In this document: piece after piece, positions 46,796 to 57,306 of the stretch
Numbering within the stretch: the stretch's first letter is position 1
Layout of the letters: every line of letters starts with the position of its first letter
Source of the DNA: Haematobia irritans
Taxonomy: Eukaryota; Arthropoda; Insecta; Diptera; Muscidae
Length of the DNA: 64,000 nt
Assembly (NCBI RefSeq): GCF_050003625.1
Contig: NC_134399.1
Location: 152,018,473 to 152,082,472, forward strand
Direction: 5' to 3'
Program-made: the position numbers and the translations under genes
The notes under the pieces: generated by a model
Told to the model about the DNA's origin: nothing
Databases searched by the model: none
Seen by the model: the letters and a program-made list of their open reading frames with translations, nothing else

Positions 46796-48079
46796 GAGGG
46801 TGATACGGTCAAAATTTGGTCAAGGGAAAACGCGTGTAAATCGGTGAAATCGTTTATTTAAAAAATCAAATTAAATTTCTTTTTCAAGTTCAATTAGTAT
46901 AAAATTCAGGAAAAATATTCAGTTAGGCTTTCGCTTTTCCAAATCCGAATTGCCGGGCCTCACGCTTGACACCTGCCATCAGATTTTGCACAGCCACCTT
47001 GTCCACCTTCTTCGCCGCAGAAAGCGAGTTTGCCTTGAACTGCTGCTCGTCCTTAGCAGTTTTTTTGGTCTTCTTTAGGTTCCGCTTGACGATAGCCCAG
47101 TATTTCTCAATTGGGCGGAGCTCTGGCGTGTTGGGAGGGTTCTTGTCCTTGGGAACCACCTGCACGTTGTTGGCGGCGTACCACTTCATGGCCTTTTTAC
47201 CGTAATGGCAAGATGCCAAATCCGGCCAAAACAGTACGGAACAACCGTGTTTCTTCAGGAAATGCAGCAGACGTTTATTCAAACACTCTTTCACGTAAAT
47301 TTCTTGGTTGAAAATGCTGCTTTTCAAGCCACAGGTACAGATGGCTTGCCAAACCAGATATTTCGTTGCGAACTTTGACAGTTTTATGTGCTTGAAAATA
47401 TCTGCTACCTTTCCCCTTCCTTTTGCCGTATAAAATTCCTGTCCCGGAAGCTGCTTGTAGTCGGCTTTGACGTAGGTTTCGTCGTCCATTACCACGCAGT
47501 CAAACTTCGTCAGCATCGTCGTGTACAGCCTCCGGGATCGCGCTTTGGCCGTCGTATTTTGTTTATAATCGCGATTTGGAGTCACTACCTTCTTGTAAGT
47601 CGATAGTCCGGCTCGTTTTTTGGCTCGATGCACGGTTGTAGACGATACACCCAGCTTATTTGCGGCATCTCGGAGAGAGAGGTTAGGGTTTCGCTTGAAA
47701 CTACCGGCAACTCTCTTTGTCGTCTCAGCGGCACCCGGTTTTCGATTTCCCCCCGGTCCAGACTTCCTAGCTGTCGACAAACGTTCCCCAAACACTTTAA
47801 TTACATTTGTAACGGTTGATTTGGCAACTTTTAGCGATTATGCCAGCTTTGCGTGCGAGTAGCTCGGATTTTCGCGATGTGCGAGCAAAATTTTGATACG
47901 CTGCTCTTCTTGCTTGGACGGCATTTTGACAACTGAAGAGTGAATTCCAAAATCAAAATCGGAGCAACATTCTACACACACACACACCTTCAAAATGAGG
48001 GGTGTTCAGGTTTTTTAAATGCAAAATTGAAAGAAATATGTCAAGTTTATATTGACCAAATTTTGACCGTATCACCCTT
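46796..48079 (-). mobile_element. ITmD37E (DD37E) Tc1/mariner transposon, nearly intact
   Basis: A 1284-bp element with ~26-bp terminal inverted repeats sharing GGGTGATACGGTCAAAATTT and beyond, flanked by TA (46794-46795 and 48080-48081). It contains one minus-strand transposase gene. The ends and catalytic region are well preserved, so insertion is probably fairly recent. Confidence 0.93.
46923..47924 (-). pseudogene. DD37E transposase, one premature stop
   Basis: The natural start is ATG at 47924-47922 (MPSKQEEQRIKILLAHR), giving 333 codons plus stop. Codon 29 is TAA (47840-47838), so only the frame from Met44 (47795) is open. There are two helix-turn-helix regions (about residues 20-45 and 83-105; the second contains LSLRDAANKLGVSSTTVHRA), a catalytic Asp in VVMDDETYVKAD (147/148), Asp235 in LFWPDLASCHY and Glu273 in TPELRPIEKYW, with exactly 37 residues between the last two. 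That spacing defines the DD37E family of mosquitoes and other insects. A basic C-terminus follows (FGFGKAKA). One nonsense mutation is the only defect seen. Confidence 0.9.
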
Positions 48080-48152
48080 TAGTCTAAGCGAGCCTGATAC
48101 ATCGGGCTGCCGCCTAACCTAACCTATATTATCTATAACTGTAACATAAAAA

Positions 48153-48191
48153 CGTTTGGAATACGACACCCGTATTCCAAACGCTTTTTTT
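48153..48191. repeat. Perfect 13-bp stem, 5-nt loop hairpin followed by T-run
   Basis: CGTTTGGAATACG (48153-48165), loop ACACC, CGTATTCCAAACG (48171-48183), then CTTTTTTT. It lies 17 bp after the SINE's right target duplication. It could be a Pol III-type terminator or a remnant of the composite repeat, whose right end also has CCAAACGTTTTTTTTC. Confidence 0.8.
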
Positions 48192-49325
48192 CTATTGTTC
48201 AAGGCAACAGCCTAAATAAAGTCGAGGAGTTGGCCTAATACTATGAACGATGCATAAGAATTAGAAATGAAGCTGTACTGGAAGATATCAGAGGAATGTT
48301 CGTGGGATAAAAGTCAGTAAAGTAAACAATGTTAATAGTCAAGTGTTTTTATTTGCTACTATTGCATTTATTCATAACATTTGAAATCAATTACATAAAA
48401 AACCATTAATCTAAAGATCATTTACAAATTAAATCTCTGTAAATATGTGTAATGAATTATACTTTCATTTAATCACCTAAAGATGAAATCATACCGAACC
48501 GTAAGAAAAAACAGAAGAAAAAAAACAATTCAACTTTAAGAGAGTAGGTATGGCCAAATCACTTAAAGGCTATATGGTTTATAAAAGGGCTATAAAAGGG
48601 TAATAAATCTCCTCACGATTCCCTTCCCTAGGATCACACACACTAATACATACCAACATAAACTCACAGACACACACAATCAGTATCAAAAAAAAAAATA
48701 AATGTCAGTAGTGCTGCAACCACTACCATTACTGAATTCATATCAAAAGTAAAAATGCAATAACAACAATCATGTAAGGAAGAGACAACGAAGAAGATTG
48801 TGAGAAGATCTACAATGAATCACGCCCCATCATCTACAGACAAATGAACGGACAGACAAACGAGGACAGACGGACAGGCATAGCAGATGGATGGCCATCC
48901 ATACAGTTGAGTATATATCATCATACATACATCTGGATGGAAATATGTGTTAGCGATGGTAGCGTAGGATAGGAGTCGATGGATGCATGTTTTGCTGGCT
49001 GGTTGGCTTTCTGGTCGAGAGATATGAATTGATATTTTATTAAGCAGCCCATAAAACATTTTCATAAAAGATAATTGTATCTTCCGTTTCATTATATGTT
49101 ACACACATGCTATTAGATACATTATCTTTACTCACTTCAATTTACTTCAATTCACAAATATCTGTATCTTTACTGCAGCACCTATTGATTCGAGGTGGAA
49201 TTAAGAAGTGAAAACAAGGAATGACGATGACGAAATTACTAGTGAAAAGTAATAATAAGCAAATTGCCATAAATTGTAAAGAGTTTGGTTTTAGGGTAGT
49301 TTAATTTTTTGTTAATTTTATAATA
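48192..49325. other. No recognised gene
   Basis: AT-rich sequence with short CACACA and GACAGACGG-type runs (48840-48880). The 90-codon minus frame at 48820-49092 has no conserved features. Confidence 0.45.
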
Positions 49326-49330
49326 AGATA

Positions 49331-50247
49331 TGCACACAAAAAAATAATTCTTTCCTCCCAAACGAAATTTTAGACAAACAAAGTTCGTTTCTCATTTGCT
49401 TTTCGCTGTAAGGAAGTGTATTTGGAAGAAAAGTATATATTTTTTGTGATAAACGTTTATTCTTTTCCAGGATGTAAAAACAATTGCATAAAGACAAACT
49501 CAAAAAAACATTGTTTTCTTGCTAATTGCATTTTCCCTCACATCTTTCTCACATCCACGAGGCTTTTTAGTTCCTAACACCTTTTCCTGTAATACCAACA
49601 ATGTAGAAGAAATTATACGATTTTATAAATTTTTAAATTTTTTTTACCTTTCGCCTGGACGGAGAATCGAACCGCGGACCATGCACTTTGTAAGCCAACA
49701 CACTAACCACTGAGCTATGTGCCTGTTATGGTCATCAATAGATAAATATCCATATAAGTTATATTTATATAGCATAGCTTGCGGCGCCCACGAACCGAAT
49801 AAACAAAGTTTATTTAACAGAAACAAACATTTAGTTTGGCACCGTGGAGCAGTGGTTGCTACGTCTGACTTGCATGCCAAGGGTCGTGGGTTCGATCCCT
49901 GCTTCGACCAAAGTTTTTTTTTTTTTTTTTTTTTACATATATTGTAGATATGCTCGGAAGATTCCGAAAAAATGTTCAACATTACATTGTAGTATATTAA
50001 ATTTTGAACTGTAAAATGTGTCTTATTAAAGACCTAAAGTCAGAAAAGAACAGTGTTTGATATAAACGAAATGGACTGTGTTGTTGTTTCAAAAATAACT
50101 TTTTTTATTGAAAAAATAAAAATTTTGTAACAAACGAGTTTTTTTGGTGATAAAAATTTAAAATTTTCGAAGCAATTCAAAAAACTCTAACAAAAGAAAA
50201 ACGTTTTCGGTACAAGTTTTCCAAACGTTTTTTTTCTTTGCGTGTGG
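49331..50247. repeat. Composite repeat with two divergent tRNA-like moieties, copy 3
   Basis: The best copy. The minus-strand module at about 49650-49725 reads inversely TAGCTCAGTGGTTAGTGTGT, then GCGGTTCGATTCTCCGTCC, which are good A and B boxes. The plus-strand module at about 49843-49912 has GTGGAGCAGTGGTTGC and GTGGGTTCGATCCCTGC, followed by a T-run (49914-49933) that would terminate Pol III. The ends CACACAAAAAAATAATTC (49333) and TTTTCTTTGCGTGTG (about 50246) are loosely inverse. The left end also resembles the family at 50.5 and 52.0 kb. Confidence 0.75.
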
Positions 50248-50518
50248 TAATAATAAATTGGAGACATTTACATTTTTATGACTTTACCAGAGGTAATGGT
50301 TGTTTTGAAATTAAATTATAAAAACTAGAATTTTTTGGAATTTTTTACAGCAATTAAAATTTTTCTTATATAAATCCAGTTTGAATGTACTAAAATGCAT
50401 GAGTAAAATGTGGAACATTGTTATACTAAATGTATTGGGCAACACATTCGTAATTGAAAACGTGTGCTGAGAGTGTGTATGTTATTACAATATTTAGATA
50501 GACCTTTTGTGTATTTAT
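50248..50518. other. No recognised gene
   Basis: AT-rich, with nothing recognised. Confidence 0.4.
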
Positions 50519-50770
50519 ACACCCAAGGAAAAACTACTTTACTCCGGAACGAAATTTTATGCAAACGAAATTCTCCTTTCTTATAAAGCATTTTCTTTAA
50601 GAAGAACATTTATCATAAAATCGTTGAAACATTTATCATAAACCCGAATGTTTCAACGATTTCCTTCAAACTATTTTATTTGCTTTTAAAGAAAAATTTT
50701 TAGCGTCAAAAGAAATCTTTGCTTTTCTTTCGTTCCTCAGACAAGAAAACTCTTCTTTCAGTCTAGAGAG
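50519..50770 (+). repeat. MITE family F copy 1
   Basis: ACACCCAAGGAAAAACTACT, CCGGAACGAAATTTTATGCA and, at the right, TTCGTTCCTCAGACAAGAAA. The two ends are inverse of one another. Recurs at 52034-52265 and partly at 50836-50920. Confidence 0.7.
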
Positions 50771-50923
50771 CTATTTTCAAATCAACTGCATACGCCAAAA
50801 TGATAATGTCCGTAGAATATCCGTATTCATTGACAGATACACTTAAAGAAAAACACATTCCTTCGGAAGGAAATTTTAGACAAACGAAATTCCACTTTCT
50901 TATAAGTATTATGACATAAAATT

Positions 50924-51336
50924 TCTACTTTCAAATAAAGAAATTTTAATAAAAAAATTTGTAATTAAATTATAGAATATCAAAAAAATATTAGATTTAG
51001 ATTACTCATAATTGATATATGCATCCCACCATTAAAGTTGTGGGCTCTTAAAACTAATTATCCTTAATGCGAAGAAAATATCGATTCATTGGATTAAAAA
51101 AAAATTACCCCAAATTCATAAAAGGTAACGTAAACTTTAAATCTACTATTACCACACAAATTCCTTCGATAAACTATCAGTAAATTATTACGAATATTGC
51201 CAATAATCTTTAAATTTACTGACATATTGAATCTTTGGGTTAAAGATAGAATGGCTTCATCTATAAGCAAAATTTTGTTTTGTCGATGATGTACCCTCGT
51301 ATTAAAGTTTTTTATTTTTATTTTTGTCTATTAATG
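50924..51336 (+). repeat. Tandem segmental duplication, unit 1 (empty site)
   Basis: A ~413-bp unit, directly followed by a second copy (51337-51955) that carries a 250-bp MITE. The MITE's insertion point is uninterrupted here (AATCTACTATTACC at about 51140). Confidence 0.9.
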
Positions 51337-51955
51337 TCTACTTTCAAATAAAGAAATTTTAATAAAAAAATTCTAATTAAACTAAAGAATATCAAAAAAT
51401 CTATTAGATTTAGGTTACTCATAATTGATTAAAACTAATTATCCTTAATGCAAAGAAAATATCGATTCATTTGATTAAAAAAAAATACCCCAAATTCATA
51501 AAAGGTAAAGTAAACTTTAAATCTACACCCAGAGAAGGAATATGATCACCTCAAACATGTTTTAAGAGCAAAATGTTATTTTTGGGTGGTGACCATGTAA
51601 CATGTTTTTCGCAATCATGTTATTTTCTCGGAAATCATGTATCTGATTTCGGCAAGCAGGTTATATTTGACGACAAAATAACATATTAGTGACAAACATG
51701 TTACATGGTCACCATACAAAAATAACATTTTGCTCTTGAAACATGTTTGAGGTGATCATATTCCTTCTCTGCGTGTACTATTACCACACAAATTCCTTCG
51801 ATAAACTATCAGTAAATTATTACGAATATTGGCAATAATCTTTAAATTTACTGACATATTGAATCTTTGGGTTAAAGATAAAGCAAAATTTTGTTTTGTC
51901 GATGATGTACCCTCGTATTAAAGTTTTTATTTTTATTTTTGTCTATTATAGTTTG
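51337..51955 (+). repeat. Tandem segmental duplication, unit 2 (filled site)
   Basis: Second unit of the duplication, with several small deletions relative to unit 1 and the family D MITE inserted at AATCTA/CTATTACC. Confidence 0.9.
51526..51775 (+). mobile_element. MITE family D, complete copy in a duplicated locus
   Basis: A 250-bp element, CACCCAGAGAAGGAATATGA to TTCCTTCTCTGCGTG, with TA at 51524-51525 and 51776-51777. Unit 1 of the surrounding duplication is the natural empty site and has a single TA, proving a 2-bp TA target duplication. Confidence 0.95.
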
Positions 51956-52033
51956 ATGTGTTACATATTGAAATAATGGTAAATACACTTAGAAAAGGGG
52001 CACTGAAGCCAATTTATCTTTATTTCAGTTCAT

Positions 52034-52265
52034 GCACCCAAAGAAAAAATACTTTCCTCCGGAACGAAATTTTAGACAAACGAAATTCCCCTTACGTATA
52101 AAGTATTTTGGTTCAGAGCAAATGAATACGAATTTATGATAAGCGATTCAACAATTGTCTCTAAAATGTTTCATTTACTTTGAAAGAAACTTTTTTAACG
52201 TCAAAAGAAAACTTTGCTTGTTTAAAATTTCGTTCCTCAGAAAAGAAAACTCTTTTTTCATTGTG
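52034..52265 (+). repeat. MITE family F copy 2
   Basis: CACCCAAAGAAAAAATACTT, CCGGAACGAAATTTTAGACA, with the inverse at the right (TTCGTTCCTCAGAAAAGAAA). Same family as 50519-50770. Confidence 0.7.
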
Positions 52266-53358
52266 GATATTATTAAAATATAGTTAAAATTTTCGCAATA
52301 TGAGAACGTTTCCTTCACATCAATAAATATTTCATTACTTGAGTTAACTAAACTAAAAAAGAGAAACAGAGTTGTACATAAATAAAGTATAAAATTTTAA
52401 TAAATTACCACAAATTGAATTTTCTAAAATTTAGCTGTGTCTAACTTGTACTTCGTATGGCGTTAAAAACATTTTTGCAATTTTTAATTTCAATATTTAA
52501 TTATGAAAACTAGATTTTCTTAAATTTTTTGAAAAATATTTTCTTATGTTTGTAATAAATTTTAATTAAAAACTCCTAAAACTAACCAACATTTTCATTC
52601 CATATGTCCCAAAAGAAAATGGATATTTCATAATACTTTAATACATAATATTTTAATTTCTATTTTATTTAGGTCGAAAACCTTTGTTGTTAGTACCTAT
52701 CTCATTTAATATCATAATTTATTATGTTTTTAAATTCTTTAATAAATAAATTCTATTTTATAGAACGGCCGCCAAAAAAATATTTGCCCAAAAATTAAAG
52801 ATTTTTAAACCTTAAATTTAAGGTAAGCAATTTAACCAACATTAAGGACAAATTTCATTAAAATAAAGAAATTTTTATTAAAAGAATAATATATTATTTT
52901 TACTTTAACAAAATATATTTTTTAATATAATTATTGTTTTTAAATGTTTCTACATTACGCAAAAATAGTCAACGAAAATTTCAAAAGTCGCTTTAACTTT
53001 TTTTTTTACCTCAGGAAAATTCATTGATTTTAGTTAAATTTTGCCAAATGTGAGAAAACGTTCTTTTTTTAATTAGTTTTTTTTAATGACGTAAACAAAA
53101 ATGAGAAAAAATACTTTTTCACTAATGAGGTATACAATTTTACTAAATAGGAAATTCGCACAAAATATTTTTCCAAAATGAGTGAATCTTACATACTTGT
53201 GTTCGTACGTTTGTAAAATTAGTAAACTATACTTAAATTGTTCCTGTCTTGAACAATTAGCATTTGAACATTTGGACATTTGAACCACTTTACACAAAAT
53301 GTTTGCTTCAAAATATGAACATAAAAAAATCATTATTTTTAATATTTTGTGTTATCAT
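52266..53358. repeat. AT-rich MITE fragments, no gene
   Basis: Family C-like words (TTAGTTAAATTTTGCCAAATG, TTTTCTAAAATTTAGCTGTG) and AT-rich filler. No conserved coding frame. Confidence 0.4.
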
Positions 53359-53366
53359 GTTACAAT

Positions 53367-54917
53367 CAGGGCTGTGGAGTCGAGTTAATTTTGCTCGACT
53401 ACTGCTCCGACTCCGCCTCCAGCATTTCTTATTAGCCTCGACTCCGACTCCGGAGTCGACTTCAGGAGGTGTACCTAAATCTCATTTTAACAGTATTCCA
53501 ATTGTAATTTTAAAGTGTAGTGTTCCAAAAATAGACCGATATAAGTATTCTATTTTGCCATATGTGTTTATAAATATGTCCTACACACAAAAAAATTTTA
53601 CGAAAAATTTTCCAATTAAAATTTTAATTGACTTTTAAAAAATATTCAATTAAAAATTTAATTGATTCAACATATTTTTTAATTGAAACAAAAATCAATC
53701 ACAAAAATAATAGTATCAATTAATTTTTTTAATTGGATCAATTAACTTTTTAATTGACCTTCAATTAATTTTTTAATTGATACTCTCATTTCTGTGATTG
53801 AAGACATTTCAATTAAAAATTAATTGGGTCAATTAATTTCGTGATTGAATCAGAAAAACAATTTTTTGTGTGTAAAGAACCCTAATTTTAAATTTTGATA
53901 CGAATCGACGACAAATCTCAGCATTTTAGGGATGTAAAGAACTCTACATTTTAATGTCAGGCTAATAAATTAAAATACGACACAAGACTATATAGAGACC
54001 ACATCAGAATATGTATTTATAAAAACAAAAAATAATTCTTCCTTCCAGATGTTTAAGAAGTAAAATCCTGGTATTAATCTATATAGGCATTTTATAACAA
54101 ATAAAAACAGATTACAGGAATAGTTGGACAGTTACGAATATTGTTTCTATAGAAATAAAATGGTAATATATCGATTTATAAATGGTCTATCAGTTATGGA
54201 CATTAATTTAATATAAAGAACTTCGAGTGGCTTTGATGAAACATTCTCCCAAAGGACCGGCTCAGATGGCACGTTGGCAAAGGTTTAATTTAAAATTACA
54301 GCTTCCAAGGACATAGGGTGTATATGGAGATTTCTGAAGTAATTATCTCCATATACAAAATCTGGGCCGACGGGAAATTTCCGCATTTATTTATGGATTT
54401 CAAATAACTCTAAATTCAAAATTTCTGACAAATCTTATGAAAATTTTGGACTGGGAGAAACTTCTTAAAACAAATCGGAAAAAGTTTATATGTAGGTGCT
54501 ATGTCACAAAATTGTGCGGTATGGCCCACATTCGAACTCAACATGCCTGCCAAAAAAATTTAGAACGTTACCTTACTTTGTACCTTTATCAAGAGTACAT
54601 ATAGGGTCAAAAATCGATATTTTAATATGTTAAAAATGGACAATACAATTGATTAATTCAGTCCATATTCTAGTAAAACCTACTTTTTATATCACAGTGA
54701 AATTTCACCATATAATTAATGGTCTGAAATCCATTAATTCGTTTTTCGTTGTTCGATAAAAACCCTAATGGAATCTAATTTGTCGAAATTTTTCTTTAGT
54801 TACAAAGATAGGAAGTGTTTTTCAAAGTTTGTTTCGCCGGAGTCGGAGTCGAGCAAAATTTCTACGACTCCGGCTCCGACTCCAGCAAAATCTTTAGACT
54901 CCGGCTCCACAGTCCTG
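53367..54917. mobile_element. Non-autonomous hAT element
   Basis: A 1551-bp element with an 8-bp target duplication, GTTACAAT (53359-53366 and 54918-54925). Terminal inverted repeats start CAGGGCTGTGGAGTCGAG on the left and CAGGACTGTGGAGCCGGAG when the right end is read inversely. Subterminal GACTCCGACTCCG arrays occur at both ends. The 8-bp duplication and CAG start are hAT hallmarks. No transposase remains. A family A MITE is nested (53584-53872). Confidence 0.92.
53584..53872. mobile_element. MITE family A, complete copy 2 (nested in hAT)
   Basis: A 289-bp element, CACACAAAAAAATTTTACG to CAATTTTTTGTGTG, flanked by TA (53582-53583 and 53873-53874). Confidence 0.9.
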
Positions 54918-54925
54918 GTTACAAT

Positions 54926-55320
54926 AAAAAAAATATTTTATTTAGAATTTTCTAAAATAAACCTATATTTTCTCTAATGGTGGGTTTACTCTTTTTAGTG
55001 TTTAATCAAAAAATGCTTTCTTTACTTTAAGGAAAATTTGCATAAGTTCAAAGATATTCGACTTTAATGGAGGGACGGAAATTTCAAATATTCGTGTCCT
55101 AAATTTAATGAAAAATCTTTGAAATTTGATTTCTACCTTTGAGTTTCAAATATAGGCTAGTTGGAGCATCCTTGATTTAAAGTTTTTTTTTTTTTTTTAA
55201 TAAAAAAAACATCTGTTCATGTATAGCTTAGCTAAAATATTAGATTATAGAAAATTCGACAATGAAATCTTTCTTGTATGAAAATCTAAATTTAAAGTTG
55301 AGTTCTCTTCCCTGAAAATA
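54926..55320. repeat. MITE/repeat fragments before the repeat-poor btd region
   Basis: Family C right-end-like sequence (CTAATGGTGGGTTTACTC) and pieces shared with 21.7 kb (TCAAATATAGGCTAGTTGGA). No gene. Confidence 0.5.
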
Positions 55321-55329
55321 TCGGAATCA

Positions 55330-56360
55330 ATACTATAATCCTGGACTGGATTGACTCGGAAGCTGATGGTGTCGGTTATAAGAAGGAGTTAAATTAACAT
55401 GACATTAAGTATACAATTTTGTTTCCGAAGTAAAGAAAAAATGCGTGCTATATTCTTAAATAATGATGTAAGACCCTACAATTTCATTATATGGCAACCC
55501 TGTATAAATTCCCCATTTTTAATGAACAATGTCTTCTTCTTTATTTTAATAAACTGTAAGCTCTTGAACTATATACCATAAGAAAGTCTACTCGTAAGAG
55601 GAAAGCTCCTCATTGCTTAAACAGTTGTTGTTGTTTTGTTTTTATTGTAAGATTAAATATGCAGGGTGACCATTACGATGACGACAACGATGTTGATAAT
55701 AAAACAACTTTGGATTACTTGGCGCTCTTGACGTTTATTATTGTTGTTGTTGTTTTTTTGCTGCTTTTAGCGTTGGTGTGTTAATATCGAAAGTGTGTGG
55801 TGGTGGTGTGTTTAATAAATGCTGTTCAAGTGTGTAACTATTTATGAGTGAATGAGCCTCGGTGTTGTTCTCGTTGTTGTTGTTGTTGATGCATACCAGT
55901 CAGCAAGTATGGTGGGTACACAATGAAGAACGCGATGGTGTTTGGTAACGCCCCTTTAAATACAGTTATTTCATTGGGCGCAACCACGAAAAAAAAACCA
56001 GCAACAACAATTGTACATATAAACACATATTCAAGGAGATAGCCTAGAGAAATAAGAAACATTTATTGTAAGATATGTTTGTTATTGGTTTACAGAGGGC
56101 ACTGAAGGTTTTTCGTATGTATTTTGGAAAACAAATGTGCGTAGAGGATTAGATTTTCAATTTTTTAATAGAAATTTAATTTACCATTTTTTTTGGTTTG
56201 TGAACAACCATGACTTGTAAAATTTTGTTTAAGGGAAATAAGGTTATATGGGTTTAGTTGTGTTTCCTATGATTACCATTAATAATTGCAATTATTCGCC
56301 GTGTTTTCTGAAGAATATCAGTAACTCCATGAAGAATGGATATGGATTAAAAATACGGAG
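55330..56360. promoter_or_regulatory. Candidate btd upstream regulatory region with TAATCC/GGATTA cluster
   Basis: Repeat-poor sequence 2-3 kb upstream of the btd start codon. It contains TAATCC at about 55336 and GGATTA at about 55712, 56146 and 56344, the core site of Bicoid/Orthodenticle (K50) homeodomains. Drosophila btd is activated in the head by Bicoid, so this is a plausible enhancer. That is an inference from motifs only. Confidence 0.35.
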
Positions 56361-57257
56361 TACTTTGGATTGTATGTTAAACATGGATGTTTGAAGAATC
56401 TTAAGCCTTATACCAAAACAAAGAAATTCCTTAAGGTCAAATCATGAAATATTTTTAGTTTTCTGTGTGAGTAGGTGTATGACAAAATTATTTTTAATAG
56501 AATTTCTTATTCATTTTATAATGACAGGGAGTAACCTTTCTGGTAAGTGCTCTGGTAATACTCTTGGACGAAGAAAATAACAAACAAATAGTTTTGGGTG
56601 GATAGGGGTGTATATAGGGAAATGAGCATGGATGACACCACAAATTCGAAAAAAAATCTTTTGTATTTTTCTATAGAGTTTCGATGGGTTAAGTCAATGA
56701 GGAACTAGGTATTTGTTGTTTTGGTTTCCAGGACCATAATCAATATCCTCCGGAAAAGAGAATGCGTGAGCATCCTTTATTTGTCATGAAAAAACAAAAC
56801 ACAACAATAAAATCTTACACTAAAATCCCTACTTGTGGTACACTTCCTCACCCCCGGTTTTTATTTAAAGGGGGTTTGTTTAAGTTCACTCTCCTTGAGG
56901 CTTAGGTTAGAAAGAGAAAACATTAAACATACTACAATGATACAAAACACACTTGGAATATATTTGGATATCAAACACAAACAACAATCACATCTAGAGT
57001 TGTTTTCTTTACATTTGTCGTGTTGTTGTAGTTTCTTCCCCTCAAATGCCTAACTGCCTTCCTGCCTACCTAACCACCTACCTACATACCTACCGCTTTG
57101 CCAAAGGAAAACAAAAAGCAAAAACACACAAACAAAAACCTAACGCGTGCTTATATCCTGCGGCCAAGTTAGAAAGAGATAACCTTGCCATTAGTTTTCT
57201 CTCTTGCAGTTGTTCTCTTTTGCACATGTAGGCGATTAAATGGTGTGTGATTGCTGG
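56361..57257. other. Repeat-poor upstream DNA, no gene
   Basis: No transposon signatures and no coding frame I can support. Short CAACAA/TTGTTG runs are typical of fly regulatory DNA and untranslated leaders. Confidence 0.4.
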
Positions 57258-57270
57258 CCAGGGTTATTAT

Positions 57271-57306
57271 TATAAAATGCGCAGCTCTTTACTTTCAAAC
57301 TCACAC
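57271..57306 (+). promoter_or_regulatory. Candidate btd core promoter (TATAAAA + initiator-like site)
   Basis: TATAAAA at 57271-57277 is followed about 32 bp later by TCACACTC (57301), which is near the fly initiator consensus. Alternative initiator-like words (GTCAG at about 57590 and TTCAGTCGG at about 57614, with GGACG downstream) could mark a TATA-less start instead. No transcript evidence is available, so the start site is not settled. Confidence 0.35.

Larger units (their letters stand above)
46497..48124 (+). mobile_element. tRNA-derived SINE, copy 7, split by a DD37E transposon
   Basis: The SINE is flanked by an exact 12-bp duplication, TATATTATCTAT (46485-46496 and 48125-48136), and was inserted at the edge of the minisatellite array. 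It has a good A box (TGGTGTAATGGTTAGCATG) and B box (GGGTTCGATTCCTG). The transposon at 46796-48079 interrupts it at a TA inside CTGAATAGTCTAAG, 3' of the promoter. The tail has CCTAA units. Confidence 0.93.

Noticed and set aside
47620..47862. Plus-strand open frames over the DD37E transposase
   Set aside because: Antisense shadows of the transposase gene.
48820..49092. 90-codon minus-strand frame
   Set aside because: No conserved motif, and it overlaps simple GACAGACGG-type sequence.
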